Positions 34,485-43,648 of a stretch of DNA of 64,000 nucleotides are shown piece after piece (position 1 is the first letter of the stretch; each line of letters begins with the position of its first letter). Both the position numbers and the translations under genes were made by a program. Source of the stretch: Roseovarius nitratireducens (lineage in GTDB: Bacteria; Pseudomonadota; Alphaproteobacteria; Rhodobacterales; Rhodobacteraceae); NCBI RefSeq assembly GCF_002925845.1, contig NZ_PDNI01000058.1, forward strand, positions 198,276 through 262,275, read 5' to 3'. The notes beneath the pieces were generated by a model. The model worked only from the letters and a program-made list of their open reading frames with translations, made no database searches and was not told where the DNA came from.

Positions 34485-35630
34485 TCAGACCCCGAACATC
34501 GCACGCACCGCCGACAGGCGCGAGCGGCTGACCGGTGCCTTGGCGATGGCCCCGCCGCCCTCGAAGAACACCACGCCGGTGTCCTTCTTGCGCTCGAAAC
34601 CCGAGACGTGGAGCGGGTTGACGATATAGCTGCGATGGGTGCGGATCATGCCCGTGCCCGGCAACCGCCGCTCGATCTCGGACATCGACCACGGCGAAAG
34701 GGCGCGCTGTGCGCCGAAATAGATCACGGTGTAATGGCCCTCCGCCCGGATCGCCGCCACCATCCGCGCCTCGACGAAATGGATGCGCCCGTCCTTCTCG
34801 TAGGGGATGCGGGCCTCGCCAGAGGCAGGCGCGGGCGCGGTCTCCGGTGCCTCCGGCCCGGTGGCGGCGGGGGCGGGTATGTCGGCACCCGTCTGCCCGT
34901 CCTTGAGCGCGGCGACGGTCGCCCCGGTCATGAGAAACGCGCCCGAGATCAGGAACACCGCCAGCGTGACCCCGAAGGCGAGCGTGTCGTTGCTGATGCG
35001 CGGCCCGTCCGCACCCGCCTGCTCGACGATGGTGAATTGCGTGCCAGCCATCGCCGTGAAATGCACGGCGAATACCGCCACGCCGAAACCCAGCGTGCCG
35101 AACATGATGCTGCGGATGTCGCGCCTGACATAGGCCATCCAGAACGCGGCCACCGCCAGTGCCACCGACAGCCCCACCGCCGCGGCGATGCCGCCCACCG
35201 AATAGACCGGGCGGCACAGCTCCATCCCCGACATGCCGGTGTAGTGCATCGCCGGAATGCCCAGCCCCACCAGTACGCCCGCCATGACGATGCGCGGGCG
35301 CGTACGCCGCCCGAAATGCATTAGCAGCAACGCCAGCCCCACGATCAGGATCGCGATCAGCACCGAGAACATGGTGGTCAGCGCGTCATAATAGAACAGG
35401 ATCGGCAGCTCGAGCCCGAGCATTGCCACGAAATGCATAGACCAGATGCCGCCGCCAAGCGCGAAGGCCGACATTGCGACGACCATCTGCCGCCGCCCCG
35501 CGGGCAGGGCCGAGGCCCCGCGCGTCAGCGTCAGCCCGGTGAACCCCGCCATCAGCGCGACGGCGAGCGAGGCGATTACCAGCAGCGGATCGTGTGAATA
35601 GGCGACGATGTCTCGGGCCCTCCCTCCCAA
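34485..35630 (-). CDS. coxC: CoxC-type MHYT/LytTR membrane sensor-regulator
   Basis: About 381 aa. Residues about 10-235 contain seven hydrophobic segments with MHYT-like motifs (MHFVAM, MHYTGM, VHFTAM), which are thought to bind metal and sense diatomic gas. After a Pro/Ala linker, residues about 275-381 are a LytTR DNA-binding domain (YIVNPLHVSGFERKK). This is the CoxC/CoxH arrangement, a likely CO sensor for the downstream cox genes. The only visible start is TTG at 35630. The region just upstream belongs to an insertion sequence, so the native start may have been altered. Confidence 0.82.
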   Translation of the reverse strand: MGGRARDIVAYSHDPLLVIASLAVALMAGFTGLTLTRGASALPAGRRQMVVAMSAFALGGGIWSMHFVAMLGLELPILFYYDALTTMFSVLIAILIVGLALLLMHFGRRTRPRIVMAGVLVGLGIPAMHYTGMSGMELCRPVYSVGGIAAAVGLSVALAVAAFWMAYVRRDIRSIMFGTLGFGVAVFAVHFTAMAGTQFTIVEQAGADGPRISNDTLAFGVTLAVFLISGAFLMTGATVAALKDGQTGADIPAPAATGPEAPETAPAPASGEARIPYEKDGRIHFVEARMVAAIRAEGHYTVIYFGAQRALSPWSMSEIERRLPGTGMIRTHRSYIVNPLHVSGFERKKDTGVVFFEGGGAIAKAPVSRSRLSAVRAMFGV

Positions 35631-35818
35631 GAAAGCTCCGCGAACAATAGAATACCACCGCGGGCCGAATTTCCAGTCGACATTTTTGTGATCCGTCCCT
35701 TCCGTTGTGAACGGCGCGGCTTCGGCACGGTCGTTGACGCTGGCTCGAAAGCCCCGGAGAAGGAGGTGTCAGAGGAAACCGGCTTGAGCGGGGCAGGGCG
35801 GGCGCGTAGTCTGCGGTG

Positions 35819-36502
35819 ATGACGCAGAAGCGCAGCCGGTTTCGATATTTCAAGACGTCACCCGAGATCATCCGCCTCACGGTGATGATGTATATTCGCT
35901 TCCCTCTGTCGCTCCGGAATGTGGAGGACCTGTTGCACGAGCGGGGTGTAGAGGTGAGCCACGAGACGGTCCGGTACTGGTGGAACAGGTTCGGGCCGAT
36001 GTTCGCGGCCGAGATCCGGAAGCGCCGGGTGCAGGGCATGCGGTCGAGCCGGTCGCGCTGGCATCTGGACGAGATGTTCGTGAAAATCAACGGCAAGCAT
36101 CACTACCTGTGGCGGGCCGTCGACCATGAGGGGGAGGTTCTGGAGAGCTTTGTCACGGTCACGCGGGACAAGGCTGCGGCATTGAAATTCCTCAGGAAAT
36201 CGATGAAGCGGCACGGTCGACCCGTGGAAGTGGTGACGGATCGTCTCCGCAGCTACGGTGCCGCCCTGAAGGAGATGGGGCGGTGGACGAACAACCGCGC
36301 CGAGAATTCACACCTGCCATTCCGAGGGCGGGAGCGGGCGATGCAGCGCTTCCGGCAAATTCGATGTCTGCAGAAATTCGCCTCCGTCCACGCCTCGGTT
36401 CACAACCACTTCAACCAGGAACGCAGCCTCTCCTCCCGCTCGATCTTCAAGCAGAACCGTGCCGCCGCCCTCGCCGAGTGGCGCGGCCTTTTCGCGGCTT
36501 GA
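35819..36502 (+). CDS. IS6-family DDE transposase
   Basis: A 227-aa transposase of the IS6/IS26 type. An N-terminal helix-turn-helix precedes a catalytic core with Asp in WHLDEMFVKI, Asp in VVTDRLRSYG and Glu in NRAENSHLPFR. It is full length without internal stops and may be active. I could not identify its terminal inverted repeats, so the element's limits are unknown; they lie between the coxC 5' end and the histidine kinase 3' end. Confidence 0.88.
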   Translation: MTQKRSRFRYFKTSPEIIRLTVMMYIRFPLSLRNVEDLLHERGVEVSHETVRYWWNRFGPMFAAEIRKRRVQGMRSSRSRWHLDEMFVKINGKHHYLWRAVDHEGEVLESFVTVTRDKAAALKFLRKSMKRHGRPVEVVTDRLRSYGAALKEMGRWTNNRAENSHLPFRGRERAMQRFRQIRCLQKFASVHASVHNHFNQERSLSSRSIFKQNRAAALAEWRGLFAA

Positions 36503-36540
36503 CGGGTCAGCTTGCCTGCCCTTGCGGAGACCGCGTCGCA

Positions 36541-37890
36541 TTAGTCTGACAGCACCTTGGCATCGCCTACAGGCAACCTGACGGACGCCTCGAACCCCGA
36601 GGACGCGCCGGGACGCGGTGATCTGAGAACAAGAGGGCTTTCGATGCGATCGGCTATGGCGGCGACGATCGCGAGGCCCAGCCCGCTGCCATCTGCACTT
36701 GTGCCCGCGCGCTCGAAGCGGGCTGTGAGCCGGTCCAGAGTTTCAGGTGGCAGGACGGGCCCGTCGTTTGCGACGATCAACTGGCCATCGGGCGTCAAGG
36801 TCACGTCGACCGGGGTGGCGTCCGAGCCATGACGCAGAGCGTTCTCCACGAGGTTTCGACACAGAATGCCGAAGGCGTCGGGGTCTAGGTCCGACATGAC
36901 CGGCGTCTCCGGCAGTTTCAACGCGATGCGGCCAGGCGCTCCCGTTCGGGCAACATCCTCGACCACCAGCTGCGCGACGATCCTGAGATCCGAGCACAGG
37001 TCAAGGCGAAGCTGTCCGCCTTCGGCGCGTGTGAGCTGCATGAGATGTTCCGATAGCCGAGTCAGTCGCTTGAGAGTGCCTTCGATTTCGGCCGCCCGCG
37101 CCCGGGCGGCATGGTCGCGGGTTTCCGACTGCAGGCGCTGGGCCTGCGCGATGGCGCCGGCCAAAGGCGTGCGAAGTTCATGCGCGGCGTTCGCGGCAAA
37201 GCTCCGTTCGGCATCAAAGGCGGCCTTCAGCCGGTCGAGCAGCCTGTTCAGGGTGGCAGCCACAGGAGTGATCTCGGACGGGATGTCACCGTCTGGAACG
37301 GGTGACAGGTCCCGGGCATTGCGCGCATCCAGTCGTTCGCCGAAGCGCCGCAGGGGTGCGAGGCTCGCCTTTACGGCGAAAACTATGGACAGCAGCGCCA
37401 GGGGCACCACGATCAGCAGGGGCAGACCCAGACCCATCTGTATCTCGCGCGCGACGGACGCGCGGTGCTCAAGCGGCTCGGCCACCGTGATCCTGACGGT
37501 CCCCTGCAGCGCGTCTTCGTTGTAAAGCCGATGGGTTGCGGTCTGGCGGAAGCCCGGGCCGTCATAGTCCGGAAAAATCGCCACGTCGGTAGCGTGCGAC
37601 CGAAGCAGGATGCGACCATCGGCGTCCCGCACGATGTAGGTGAAGAGCTCGTCATGCTCGCGGATCGTGCCAAGCCGCTGCGTGATGCCATCCTCTTCGC
37701 GCCCGACGATATCCACGACAGCCAGCGGCAACAGGCGCTGCGCGGTTTCCTGCAGCGCGGAGTCGAAGACCTCGTCCATCTCGCCGCGCAGGATCAAAGC
37801 CGTCACGGAGGCGGCAGCGATCCACAGCACGGTCAACAGAATGCCGAGCAACAGTCCGAGCCGGGCCTGAAGGCTGCGCGGCAGCCTCAT
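36541..37890 (-). CDS. Sensor histidine kinase (QseC/PmrB-like)
   Basis: 449 aa with two membrane helices (about 10-32 and 156-176) around a periplasmic sensor of about 120 residues. A HAMP region follows, then the phospho-acceptor His238 in AAHELRTPLAGAI, and the ATP site NLVENALRHG with GSGLGLAIV. Its start overlaps the response-regulator stop (ATGA), so the two form one unit. It is divergent from the PepSY/reductase genes and probably senses a metal or redox condition in the periplasm. Confidence 0.92.
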   Translation of the reverse strand: MRLPRSLQARLGLLLGILLTVLWIAAASVTALILRGEMDEVFDSALQETAQRLLPLAVVDIVGREEDGITQRLGTIREHDELFTYIVRDADGRILLRSHATDVAIFPDYDGPGFRQTATHRLYNEDALQGTVRITVAEPLEHRASVAREIQMGLGLPLLIVVPLALLSIVFAVKASLAPLRRFGERLDARNARDLSPVPDGDIPSEITPVAATLNRLLDRLKAAFDAERSFAANAAHELRTPLAGAIAQAQRLQSETRDHAARARAAEIEGTLKRLTRLSEHLMQLTRAEGGQLRLDLCSDLRIVAQLVVEDVARTGAPGRIALKLPETPVMSDLDPDAFGILCRNLVENALRHGSDATPVDVTLTPDGQLIVANDGPVLPPETLDRLTARFERAGTSADGSGLGLAIVAAIADRIESPLVLRSPRPGASSGFEASVRLPVGDAKVLSD

Positions 37891-38546
37891 GGCTTGCCCA
37901 AGCGGTAGCCCATGCCGCGCTCGGTCTCGATGATCTGGGGCCCCAGCTTCTTGCGCAGGCGGCTGACATGGACCTCGATGGTGTTGCTCTCCACCTCGGC
38001 GTCGAAGGCGTAGAGTTTCTCTTCCAGCTGCGTCTTTGACAAAAGCTGCCCGGGGCGGGTCAGGAACGCCTCGAACAGCGCCCATTCGCGTGCGGTCAGC
38101 GCGACCGGCTTGCCCTCGCGGTGAATGCTGCGGGCTGCGAGGTCGATGTTCAGTGCGCCATGGCTGACGATCGGGTTCGGATTGCCGGTGTAGCGCCGGG
38201 CGACCGAGCCGATGCGCGCCGACAATTCCGACAGGTCGAACGGCTTTACGAGGTAATCGTCGGCCCCGACATTCAAGCCTTCGATCCGGCCCGACACCTG
38301 GTCGAGCGCGGTCAGGATGATCACGGGCGTCACGTCGCCGCGCGCGCGCAGGGCCTTCAGGAAGCCGATGCCGCGACCATCGGGCAACATCAGGTCGAGC
38401 AGCACGAGATCGTAGGTGGCGCCGGCCATGGCATCTCCCGCCGCATCCAGCCGCGTGACCCAATCGACCGACTGCCCGTCGCCTGCGATCTGGTCGCGTA
38501 TGGCGGCGCCCAGAACCGTGTCGTCCTCGATCAGCAGGATGCGCAT
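37887..38546 (-). CDS. OmpR-family response regulator
   Basis: 219 aa. The receiver domain has the phospho-acceptor Asp51 in LVLLDLMLPDGRG and Lys in YLVKPFDL. The C-terminal winged helix ends with EVHVSRLRKKLG and ERGMGYRLGKP. It resembles the QseB/PmrA branch. Its own promoter region holds CTGA-N7-CTGA repeats that recur before the second unit of the cluster, so it probably controls both units and itself. Confidence 0.93.
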   Translation of the reverse strand: MRILLIEDDTVLGAAIRDQIAGDGQSVDWVTRLDAAGDAMAGATYDLVLLDLMLPDGRGIGFLKALRARGDVTPVIILTALDQVSGRIEGLNVGADDYLVKPFDLSELSARIGSVARRYTGNPNPIVSHGALNIDLAARSIHREGKPVALTAREWALFEAFLTRPGQLLSKTQLEEKLYAFDAEVESNTIEVHVSRLRKKLGPQIIETERGMGYRLGKP

Positions 38547-38591
38547 GTTGGTCCCGTTCCTTTTCCGATGACCCTGTCATGATCTGTCAGG

Positions 38592-38640
38592 CTGACGCAA
38601 AGCTGACACCGCCGGGCTCCGAGCTTCAGGCTCCCGTCAG
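38592..38640. promoter_or_regulatory. Paired CTGA-N7-CTGA operator in the divergent promoter
   Basis: CTGACGCAAAGCTGA (38592-38606) and, inverted, TCAGGCTCCCGTCAG (38626-38640) are separated by 19 bp. Each half is a direct repeat with an 11-bp period, the form used by OmpR-family regulators. The same arrangement and spacing recur at 40449-40497. Two extra CTGTCA copies lie at 38574 and 38584. Confidence 0.7.
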
Positions 38641-38691
38641 CTTCGCCGCGCATGTGTTGCATCAAGAGGCGTGCCAACAGGAGTTTGCCCC

Positions 38692-39015
38692 ATGAAGAAG
38701 ACATTGACAATTCTCGGCTTCCTCGCGGTCTTTCCGGCTGGAGTGGCGCTTGCGGATGACGACTGCTTCGTGCCGATGGCGGACTGGCAGCCGAGGGATG
38801 CCGTTCAGCGCCTCGCCGAAGACAACGGCTGGACGGTGCGCCGCATCAAGATCGACGACGGCTGTTACGAGATCGACGGTCGCGACGCCGAGGGGCGCCT
38901 GATCGAGGTGACGGTTCATCCCGCCACGCTGGACGTTATCGAGTTCGAATACGAGGATGACGAGGACAAGGACGATCGCCCCCGCCGGGACCGGCAGGAA
39001 CGAAACGATGACTGA
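38692..39015 (+). CDS. Small periplasmic PepSY-domain protein
   Basis: 107 aa with a signal peptide (KKTLTILGFLAVFPAGVALA) and a PepSY-like domain (WQPRDAVQRLAEDNGWTVRRIKIDDGCYEIDGRDAEG in part). The C-terminal tail is highly acidic and then basic. Two Cys bracket the domain and may form a disulfide. Such small PepSY proteins are often found next to two-component systems and reductases. Its stop overlaps the start of the reductase gene. Confidence 0.8.
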   Translation: MKKTLTILGFLAVFPAGVALADDDCFVPMADWQPRDAVQRLAEDNGWTVRRIKIDDGCYEIDGRDAEGRLIEVTVHPATLDVIEFEYEDDEDKDDRPRRDRQERNDD

Positions 39016-40363
39016 TCTGGCGCTGCCCGCCAGGAATGGCGGCCTGGGGCCAGTCCGGTCGGGCGTTCCCTGGACCACAGCTCTTGGCAACCTCCTCAAT
39101 CTGTCTGGCCCCTTGCTGGTCGCCTCGCTCTGTGTTCTGGCGGGGCTACTCGGCTTTACCACGTATGCGTCCTATGGTTCAGATGCAGCCCTCGGGATTG
39201 CCGTCGGGGCCGCGGCGGTTGTCGCGATGGCGCAGACCCTGATCCTCGCCGCACGCCCGCGTCTGCTGGAGCCGTTGTTCGGCGGGCTTGACCGCATGTA
39301 CCGGGTCCACATGTGGCTGGGCATCTCCGCGATGGTCCTGATGATCCTGCACCAACAAATCGAGCCCGATTTCGAGCGGACGGTGCGCGAGACCGGGCTG
39401 GGGGAGCTGGCCGAGGAGGCAGGCGAGGTCGCCTTCAACGCGTTGCTCGTGCTGATCGCGATCAGCTGGTTCCGGCGACTGCCATTCATCCCACTGGAGA
39501 TTCCCTATCAGTTATGGCGGTTCAGCCATCGGTTCATGGGCGTCCTGTTCGCAATCATCGTTTTTCACCAGTTCTTCGTCGACATGCCGACCAGGGTTGA
39601 TCCGTCGCTGTCCGTGATGCTGAACACCTTCGGTCTCGCTGGAGTGATCGCTTGGGTCTACACCGAATTTGTCGCACCGCGCCTGCGGCGCAGGGAGTTC
39701 ACGGTCAGCGATATCAGCCGACACGGTGACACCACGGCGGTGACGCTCAGCCCCAAGGGGCGGACCATGCGCTGGCGACCGGGGCAGTTCGCCTTCTTCC
39801 GCGCGCCGGACGCGGGTTTTTCCGAACCGCACCCGTTCACGATCGCCAGCGCCCCACGCCCGGATGGCGCGCTGACCCTGTCGATCAAGGGGCTCGGTGG
39901 CTGGACCCGGCGCCTGCCTGACGCCCTTCGGACCGGGATGCGCGTGCAGGTCGAGGGCCCCTATGGCCGGTTCGACTTCCGCAAGGGTGGCGCGCGCCAG
40001 ATCTGGCTAGCGGGCGGCATCGGCATCACGCCGTTCCTGGCGTGGGCGGAAAGCCTGACCGAGACAGAGCGGCGAACCATTCACCTTGTTCATTGTGTCC
40101 GGACACCCGAAGAGGCGATCGGGGTGGAAACCTTGCAAGCGGCAGCGGCGCGCAACCCGAGGTTCAGCTATCAGCTGGTCGCAACCGCGCGCGAAGGGCG
40201 CCTGACGGCCGAGCGTCTGACCGAGATGGCACCGTTCGCGCTCCGCGATGCCGATCTGTGGTTCTGTGGCCCGAAGGGACTGAAAGACGGGATCCTGGAG
40301 GGGCTGAAGGCACGGGGCCAGACACCGCGACGTGTCCGCTTCGAGCATTTCGAGTTCGCCTGA
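39008..40363 (+). CDS. Ferric-reductase-like transmembrane haem/flavin oxidoreductase
   Basis: 451 aa. About six membrane helices span residues 30-225, with two His pairs (His101/His115 and His174/His187) placed to bind two stacked haems, as in FRE/NOX proteins. The cytoplasmic part has an FAD motif HPFTIASAP (about 275-283), a pyridine nucleotide site WLAGGIGITPF and a terminal FCGP. It should pass electrons from NAD(P)H across the membrane. It is translationally coupled to the PepSY gene and ends in a terminator. Confidence 0.85.
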   Translation: MTDLALPARNGGLGPVRSGVPWTTALGNLLNLSGPLLVASLCVLAGLLGFTTYASYGSDAALGIAVGAAAVVAMAQTLILAARPRLLEPLFGGLDRMYRVHMWLGISAMVLMILHQQIEPDFERTVRETGLGELAEEAGEVAFNALLVLIAISWFRRLPFIPLEIPYQLWRFSHRFMGVLFAIIVFHQFFVDMPTRVDPSLSVMLNTFGLAGVIAWVYTEFVAPRLRRREFTVSDISRHGDTTAVTLSPKGRTMRWRPGQFAFFRAPDAGFSEPHPFTIASAPRPDGALTLSIKGLGGWTRRLPDALRTGMRVQVEGPYGRFDFRKGGARQIWLAGGIGITPFLAWAESLTETERRTIHLVHCVRTPEEAIGVETLQAAAARNPRFSYQLVATAREGRLTAERLTEMAPFALRDADLWFCGPKGLKDGILEGLKARGQTPRRVRFEHFEFA

Positions 40364-40416
40364 CGCGCAGCCCACCGGTTCGGCACGCGCGTCATGCGGC
40401 CCCGTGCCCAGCTTTC

Positions 40417-40444
40417 CGCCCCGCCAGATCGGCGGGGCGTTTTT
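40417..40444 (+). terminator. Rho-independent terminator after the reductase gene
   Basis: A perfect 9-bp stem (CGCCCCGCC/GGCGGGGCG) with a 5-nt loop is followed by TTTTT, 53 bp past the stop. It separates the first transcription unit from the second, whose own promoter elements start directly after it. Confidence 0.92.
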
Positions 40445-40448
40445 CTTC

Positions 40449-40497
40449 CTGACGGCAAGCTGAAGCGGGAATCGCCACACCGTCAGGAAGACCTCAG
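40449..40497. promoter_or_regulatory. Second paired CTGA-N7-CTGA operator
   Basis: CTGACGGCAAGCTGA (40449-40463) matches 38592-38606 at 13 of 15 positions. After exactly 19 bp comes the inverted partner TCAGGAAGACCTCAG (40483-40497). The distance to the next ATG (46 bp) is close to that at the first promoter (51 bp). Confidence 0.7.
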
Positions 40498-40543
40498 GTC
40501 GGGTCTGCACATCGGTCTCATCAAACGAAAAGGAGACCCTCCC

Positions 40544-40921
<378 letters not shown>

Positions 40922-40958
40922 GCCTCTTCCACGCATCTCGCACACAAGGACCAAACCG

Positions 40959-41429
40959 ATGAAATCGCTTCTTGCGACACTTGCGCTGATCACGGCGCTG
41001 ACACTTCCCGGCCTCGCCATGGCGCGCCCGGTGACGTTGACCACCACTCTCAACTCCTACGGTGGCGATGGCGCCTATCTCGCGCTCTACGTCACCGACG
41101 CCTCGGGTGCCTACATGGGCAGCCTCTGGATGGCCGGGACCAAGTCGAAATACTACGAGCACCTGACCGACTGGTACCGCGCAACCGGCGGCGACACCGC
41201 ACAGGTCAACGGCATCACGGGCGCAAGCGTGGGCGCGGGTCGCAGCCTCGAGATCACGCTCGACCTTGCCGATGCGCTGTTCGACGCGGGCTACACCCTG
41301 CACATCGACGCCGCCGTCGAGGACATGCGCGACAGCCCGGGCGAGGTCGCGGTGCCGCTGACGACGACCGGCGCGGGCATGGCCACCACCGGGCGTCGCT
41401 ATGTTGCCAGCTTTGCCTACGATATGTGA
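40959..41429 (+). CDS. DUF2271 protein with flavinylation-like motif
   Basis: 156 aa with a signal peptide (LLATLALITALTLPGLAMA) and a DUF2271 domain (LWMAGTKSKYYEHLTDWYRAT). At residues 84-90 it has N-G-I-T-G-A-S, close to the ApbE target motif D-x-x-[ST]-G-A-[ST]; Thr87 would carry FMN. An ApbE gene lies two genes downstream. This makes it a likely periplasmic covalently flavinylated electron carrier. Confidence 0.8.
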   Translation: MKSLLATLALITALTLPGLAMARPVTLTTTLNSYGGDGAYLALYVTDASGAYMGSLWMAGTKSKYYEHLTDWYRATGGDTAQVNGITGASVGAGRSLEITLDLADALFDAGYTLHIDAAVEDMRDSPGEVAVPLTTTGAGMATTGRRYVASFAYDM

Positions 41430-41440
41430 GGTGACTTGCC

Positions 41441-43648
41441 ATGATTCGTGCTCTTCATCGCTGGCCGGGTCTTCTGGCCCTGGCTCTCATCACGGTGCTG
41501 ACGCTCAGCGGCGCGGCCCTGTCGGTCTTCCCGGCGGCCGAGCGTCTGACGGCGCCGCAAGCAGCGACGGGCCTGACTGTCGCTGCGCTGGCGGCGCGCA
41601 TTCAGGCCGTCTATCCGGGCGTCGAGCAGATCCGCCGCGCACCCTCGGGACGGATCACCGCCTACTGGTTCGATCAGGGTGCACCGGGTGCCGCCGTGAT
41701 CGACCCTGCCACTGGCCAGGGCGTGGCCTCCGCCGACCCGAACCAGACGCAACGCTGGCTGACCAACCTGCACCGGTCGCTGTTCCTCGGCGACGGGGGC
41801 CGCATCGCCATGGCCGTGGGCGCTGTGGCGATGCTGGTCCTTTCGTTCAGCGGCGCGATGCTGGTTGCGCGGCGCGCGGGCGGTTGGCGCCACTGGTTCG
41901 CAGCACTTCGCGGGCCGCTTGCCGGGCGGTTGCACGTTGAAATCGCGCGGGTCGCGGTCGTTGGCCTTGTCCTGTCCTCCACCACTGCATTGTGGATGAC
42001 GGCCTCCACCTTCGATCTGCTCCCCAGCGGCGGCACCGCACCGGCCCTTGCTGTCGAGGTCAGCGGCGAGACGGGCGTGGCGCTCATGATGATGCCAACG
42101 CTCGGCGACACACCCGTCGCGGACCTGCGCGAACTCAGCTTTCCCTATCCCGGTGACGCGACCGACGTCTTCACGCTGAAGACGGATCGGGGCTCCGGCT
42201 ATCTTGATCAGGGCACCGGGGCTCTCCTGGGCTGGTCTGACCTGACAGGGTGGGAGCACGTTTTTGAGACCATCTATATGCTGCATACGGGTCAAGGTGC
42301 CGCGACTCTCGGGCTGGTGCTGGGGATCATGGCGCTCGGCGTGCCCGTGATGGGCGGAACGGGCGTGCTCATATGGCTCGCCGGGCGGCGCGGCCGTCCG
42401 CGCATTCGGGGCAACCTGGCCGCCGGCCGGGCCGAAACGATCCTGCTCGTCGGCAGCGAGGGTGGCAGCACCTGGGGCTTCGCCGCGGCACTTCACGCCG
42501 CGCTGAGCCGCGCCGGGCAGAGCGTGCACGCAGCCCCGATGTCGACCCTCACGCCGGACCGCTACACCCGCGCCAGGCGGATCATTGTGCTGGCCGCGAC
42601 CTATGGCAACGGCGATGCACCGACTTCGGCCAAGGGTTTCCTGGATCGCCTTGCGAACCTCGACCGCGCCCCCGAGGCCGCCCTTGCCGTTCTCGGCTTC
42701 GGCGATCGCAGCTTTCCGACCTATTGCGCCTTCGCCAAGGCCATGTCCGAGGCTGCCCGTGCAAAGGGCTGGTCCGAGCTTCTGCCTCTGGACACCATCG
42801 ACCGCCAGTCATCGCAGGACTTCGCGCGCTGGGGTCGCACCCTCGGACAGGCGCTGGGCATCGACCTCGAGCTGGCCCATCAGCCGGGTCTGCCCACGAC
42901 CGAGACGCTCACGTTGATCTCGCGCCGCGACTACGGCGCCGAAGTGCAGGCCCCGACCGCAATCCTGCGCTTTGCGCTCCCGAACGCGACCCTCTGGCAG
43001 CGGCTGCGAGGGGCGGGCTTCGCGCGCTTCACCGCGGGCGACCTGATCGGCATTCTGCCCGAGGGATCGCCCGTGCCGCGCCTCTACTCACTCGCCTCCG
43101 CGCGTCGCGACGGCTTCGTCGAGATCGTGGTGAAGAAACAGCCAGGCGGACTGTGTTCCGGTCAACTGACCGCGCTGGAACCCGGGCAGACCGTCACCGC
43201 CTTCCTGCGTCGCAATCCGGGCTTCCAGCCGGGAAAAGGCCGTGCGCCGCTGATCCTGATCGGCGCTGGAACCGGGATCGGTCCCCTGGCCGGGTTCGTG
43301 CGCGGCAACACCCGGCACCGGCCCATCCATCTCTTTTTCGGAATGCGTCACCCGGACAGCGACTTCCTCTACGGTGAAGAGATGCCCATCTGGCAAGACG
43401 ACGGCCGTCTGGCCCGGCTTGTCACCGCCGTCTCGCGCGGTGCGCGCCCACACTACGTTCAGGACGCGCTGCGCGGCGAGGCTGTCGAAGTGGCCCGGCT
43501 GATCAGGGATGGCGCGCGGGTGATGGTTTGCGGCGGGCGCGACATGGCTGCGGGCGTCGCCGAAGCGCTGGCTGAGATCCTTGCTCCCACCGGGCTCTCG
43601 CCCGCAGTGTTGAAAGCCGAGGGACGCTATGTCGAAGATGTGTATTGA
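41441..43648 (+). CDS. PepSY-TM, flavodoxin and FAD/NADPH reductase fusion
   Basis: 735 aa. Residues about 1-325 are a PepSY-associated membrane region with four helices (HRWPGLLALALITVLTLSG, then LHRSLFL, HVEIARVAVVGLVLSS and the last helix near 285-310). About 330-470 form a flavodoxin domain (LAATYGNGDAPTSA), and about 490-735 a cytochrome-P450-reductase-like FAD/NADPH module (RLYSLASAR, GGLCSGQLT, LIGAGTGIGPLAGF). It is built to move electrons from NADPH through FAD and FMN to the membrane part and then to a periplasmic acceptor. It overlaps apbE by 20 bp. Confidence 0.87.
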   Translation: MIRALHRWPGLLALALITVLTLSGAALSVFPAAERLTAPQAATGLTVAALAARIQAVYPGVEQIRRAPSGRITAYWFDQGAPGAAVIDPATGQGVASADPNQTQRWLTNLHRSLFLGDGGRIAMAVGAVAMLVLSFSGAMLVARRAGGWRHWFAALRGPLAGRLHVEIARVAVVGLVLSSTTALWMTASTFDLLPSGGTAPALAVEVSGETGVALMMMPTLGDTPVADLRELSFPYPGDATDVFTLKTDRGSGYLDQGTGALLGWSDLTGWEHVFETIYMLHTGQGAATLGLVLGIMALGVPVMGGTGVLIWLAGRRGRPRIRGNLAAGRAETILLVGSEGGSTWGFAAALHAALSRAGQSVHAAPMSTLTPDRYTRARRIIVLAATYGNGDAPTSAKGFLDRLANLDRAPEAALAVLGFGDRSFPTYCAFAKAMSEAARAKGWSELLPLDTIDRQSSQDFARWGRTLGQALGIDLELAHQPGLPTTETLTLISRRDYGAEVQAPTAILRFALPNATLWQRLRGAGFARFTAGDLIGILPEGSPVPRLYSLASARRDGFVEIVVKKQPGGLCSGQLTALEPGQTVTAFLRRNPGFQPGKGRAPLILIGAGTGIGPLAGFVRGNTRHRPIHLFFGMRHPDSDFLYGEEMPIWQDDGRLARLVTAVSRGARPHYVQDALRGEAVEVARLIRDGARVMVCGGRDMAAGVAEALAEILAPTGLSPAVLKAEGRYVEDVY

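Noticed and set aside
35640-36540. Exact ends of the IS6-family element
   Set aside because: Shared bases near 35773 and 36545 (TGTCAGA) are too few and the right one lies in the kinase coding sequence, so no inverted repeat is claimed.
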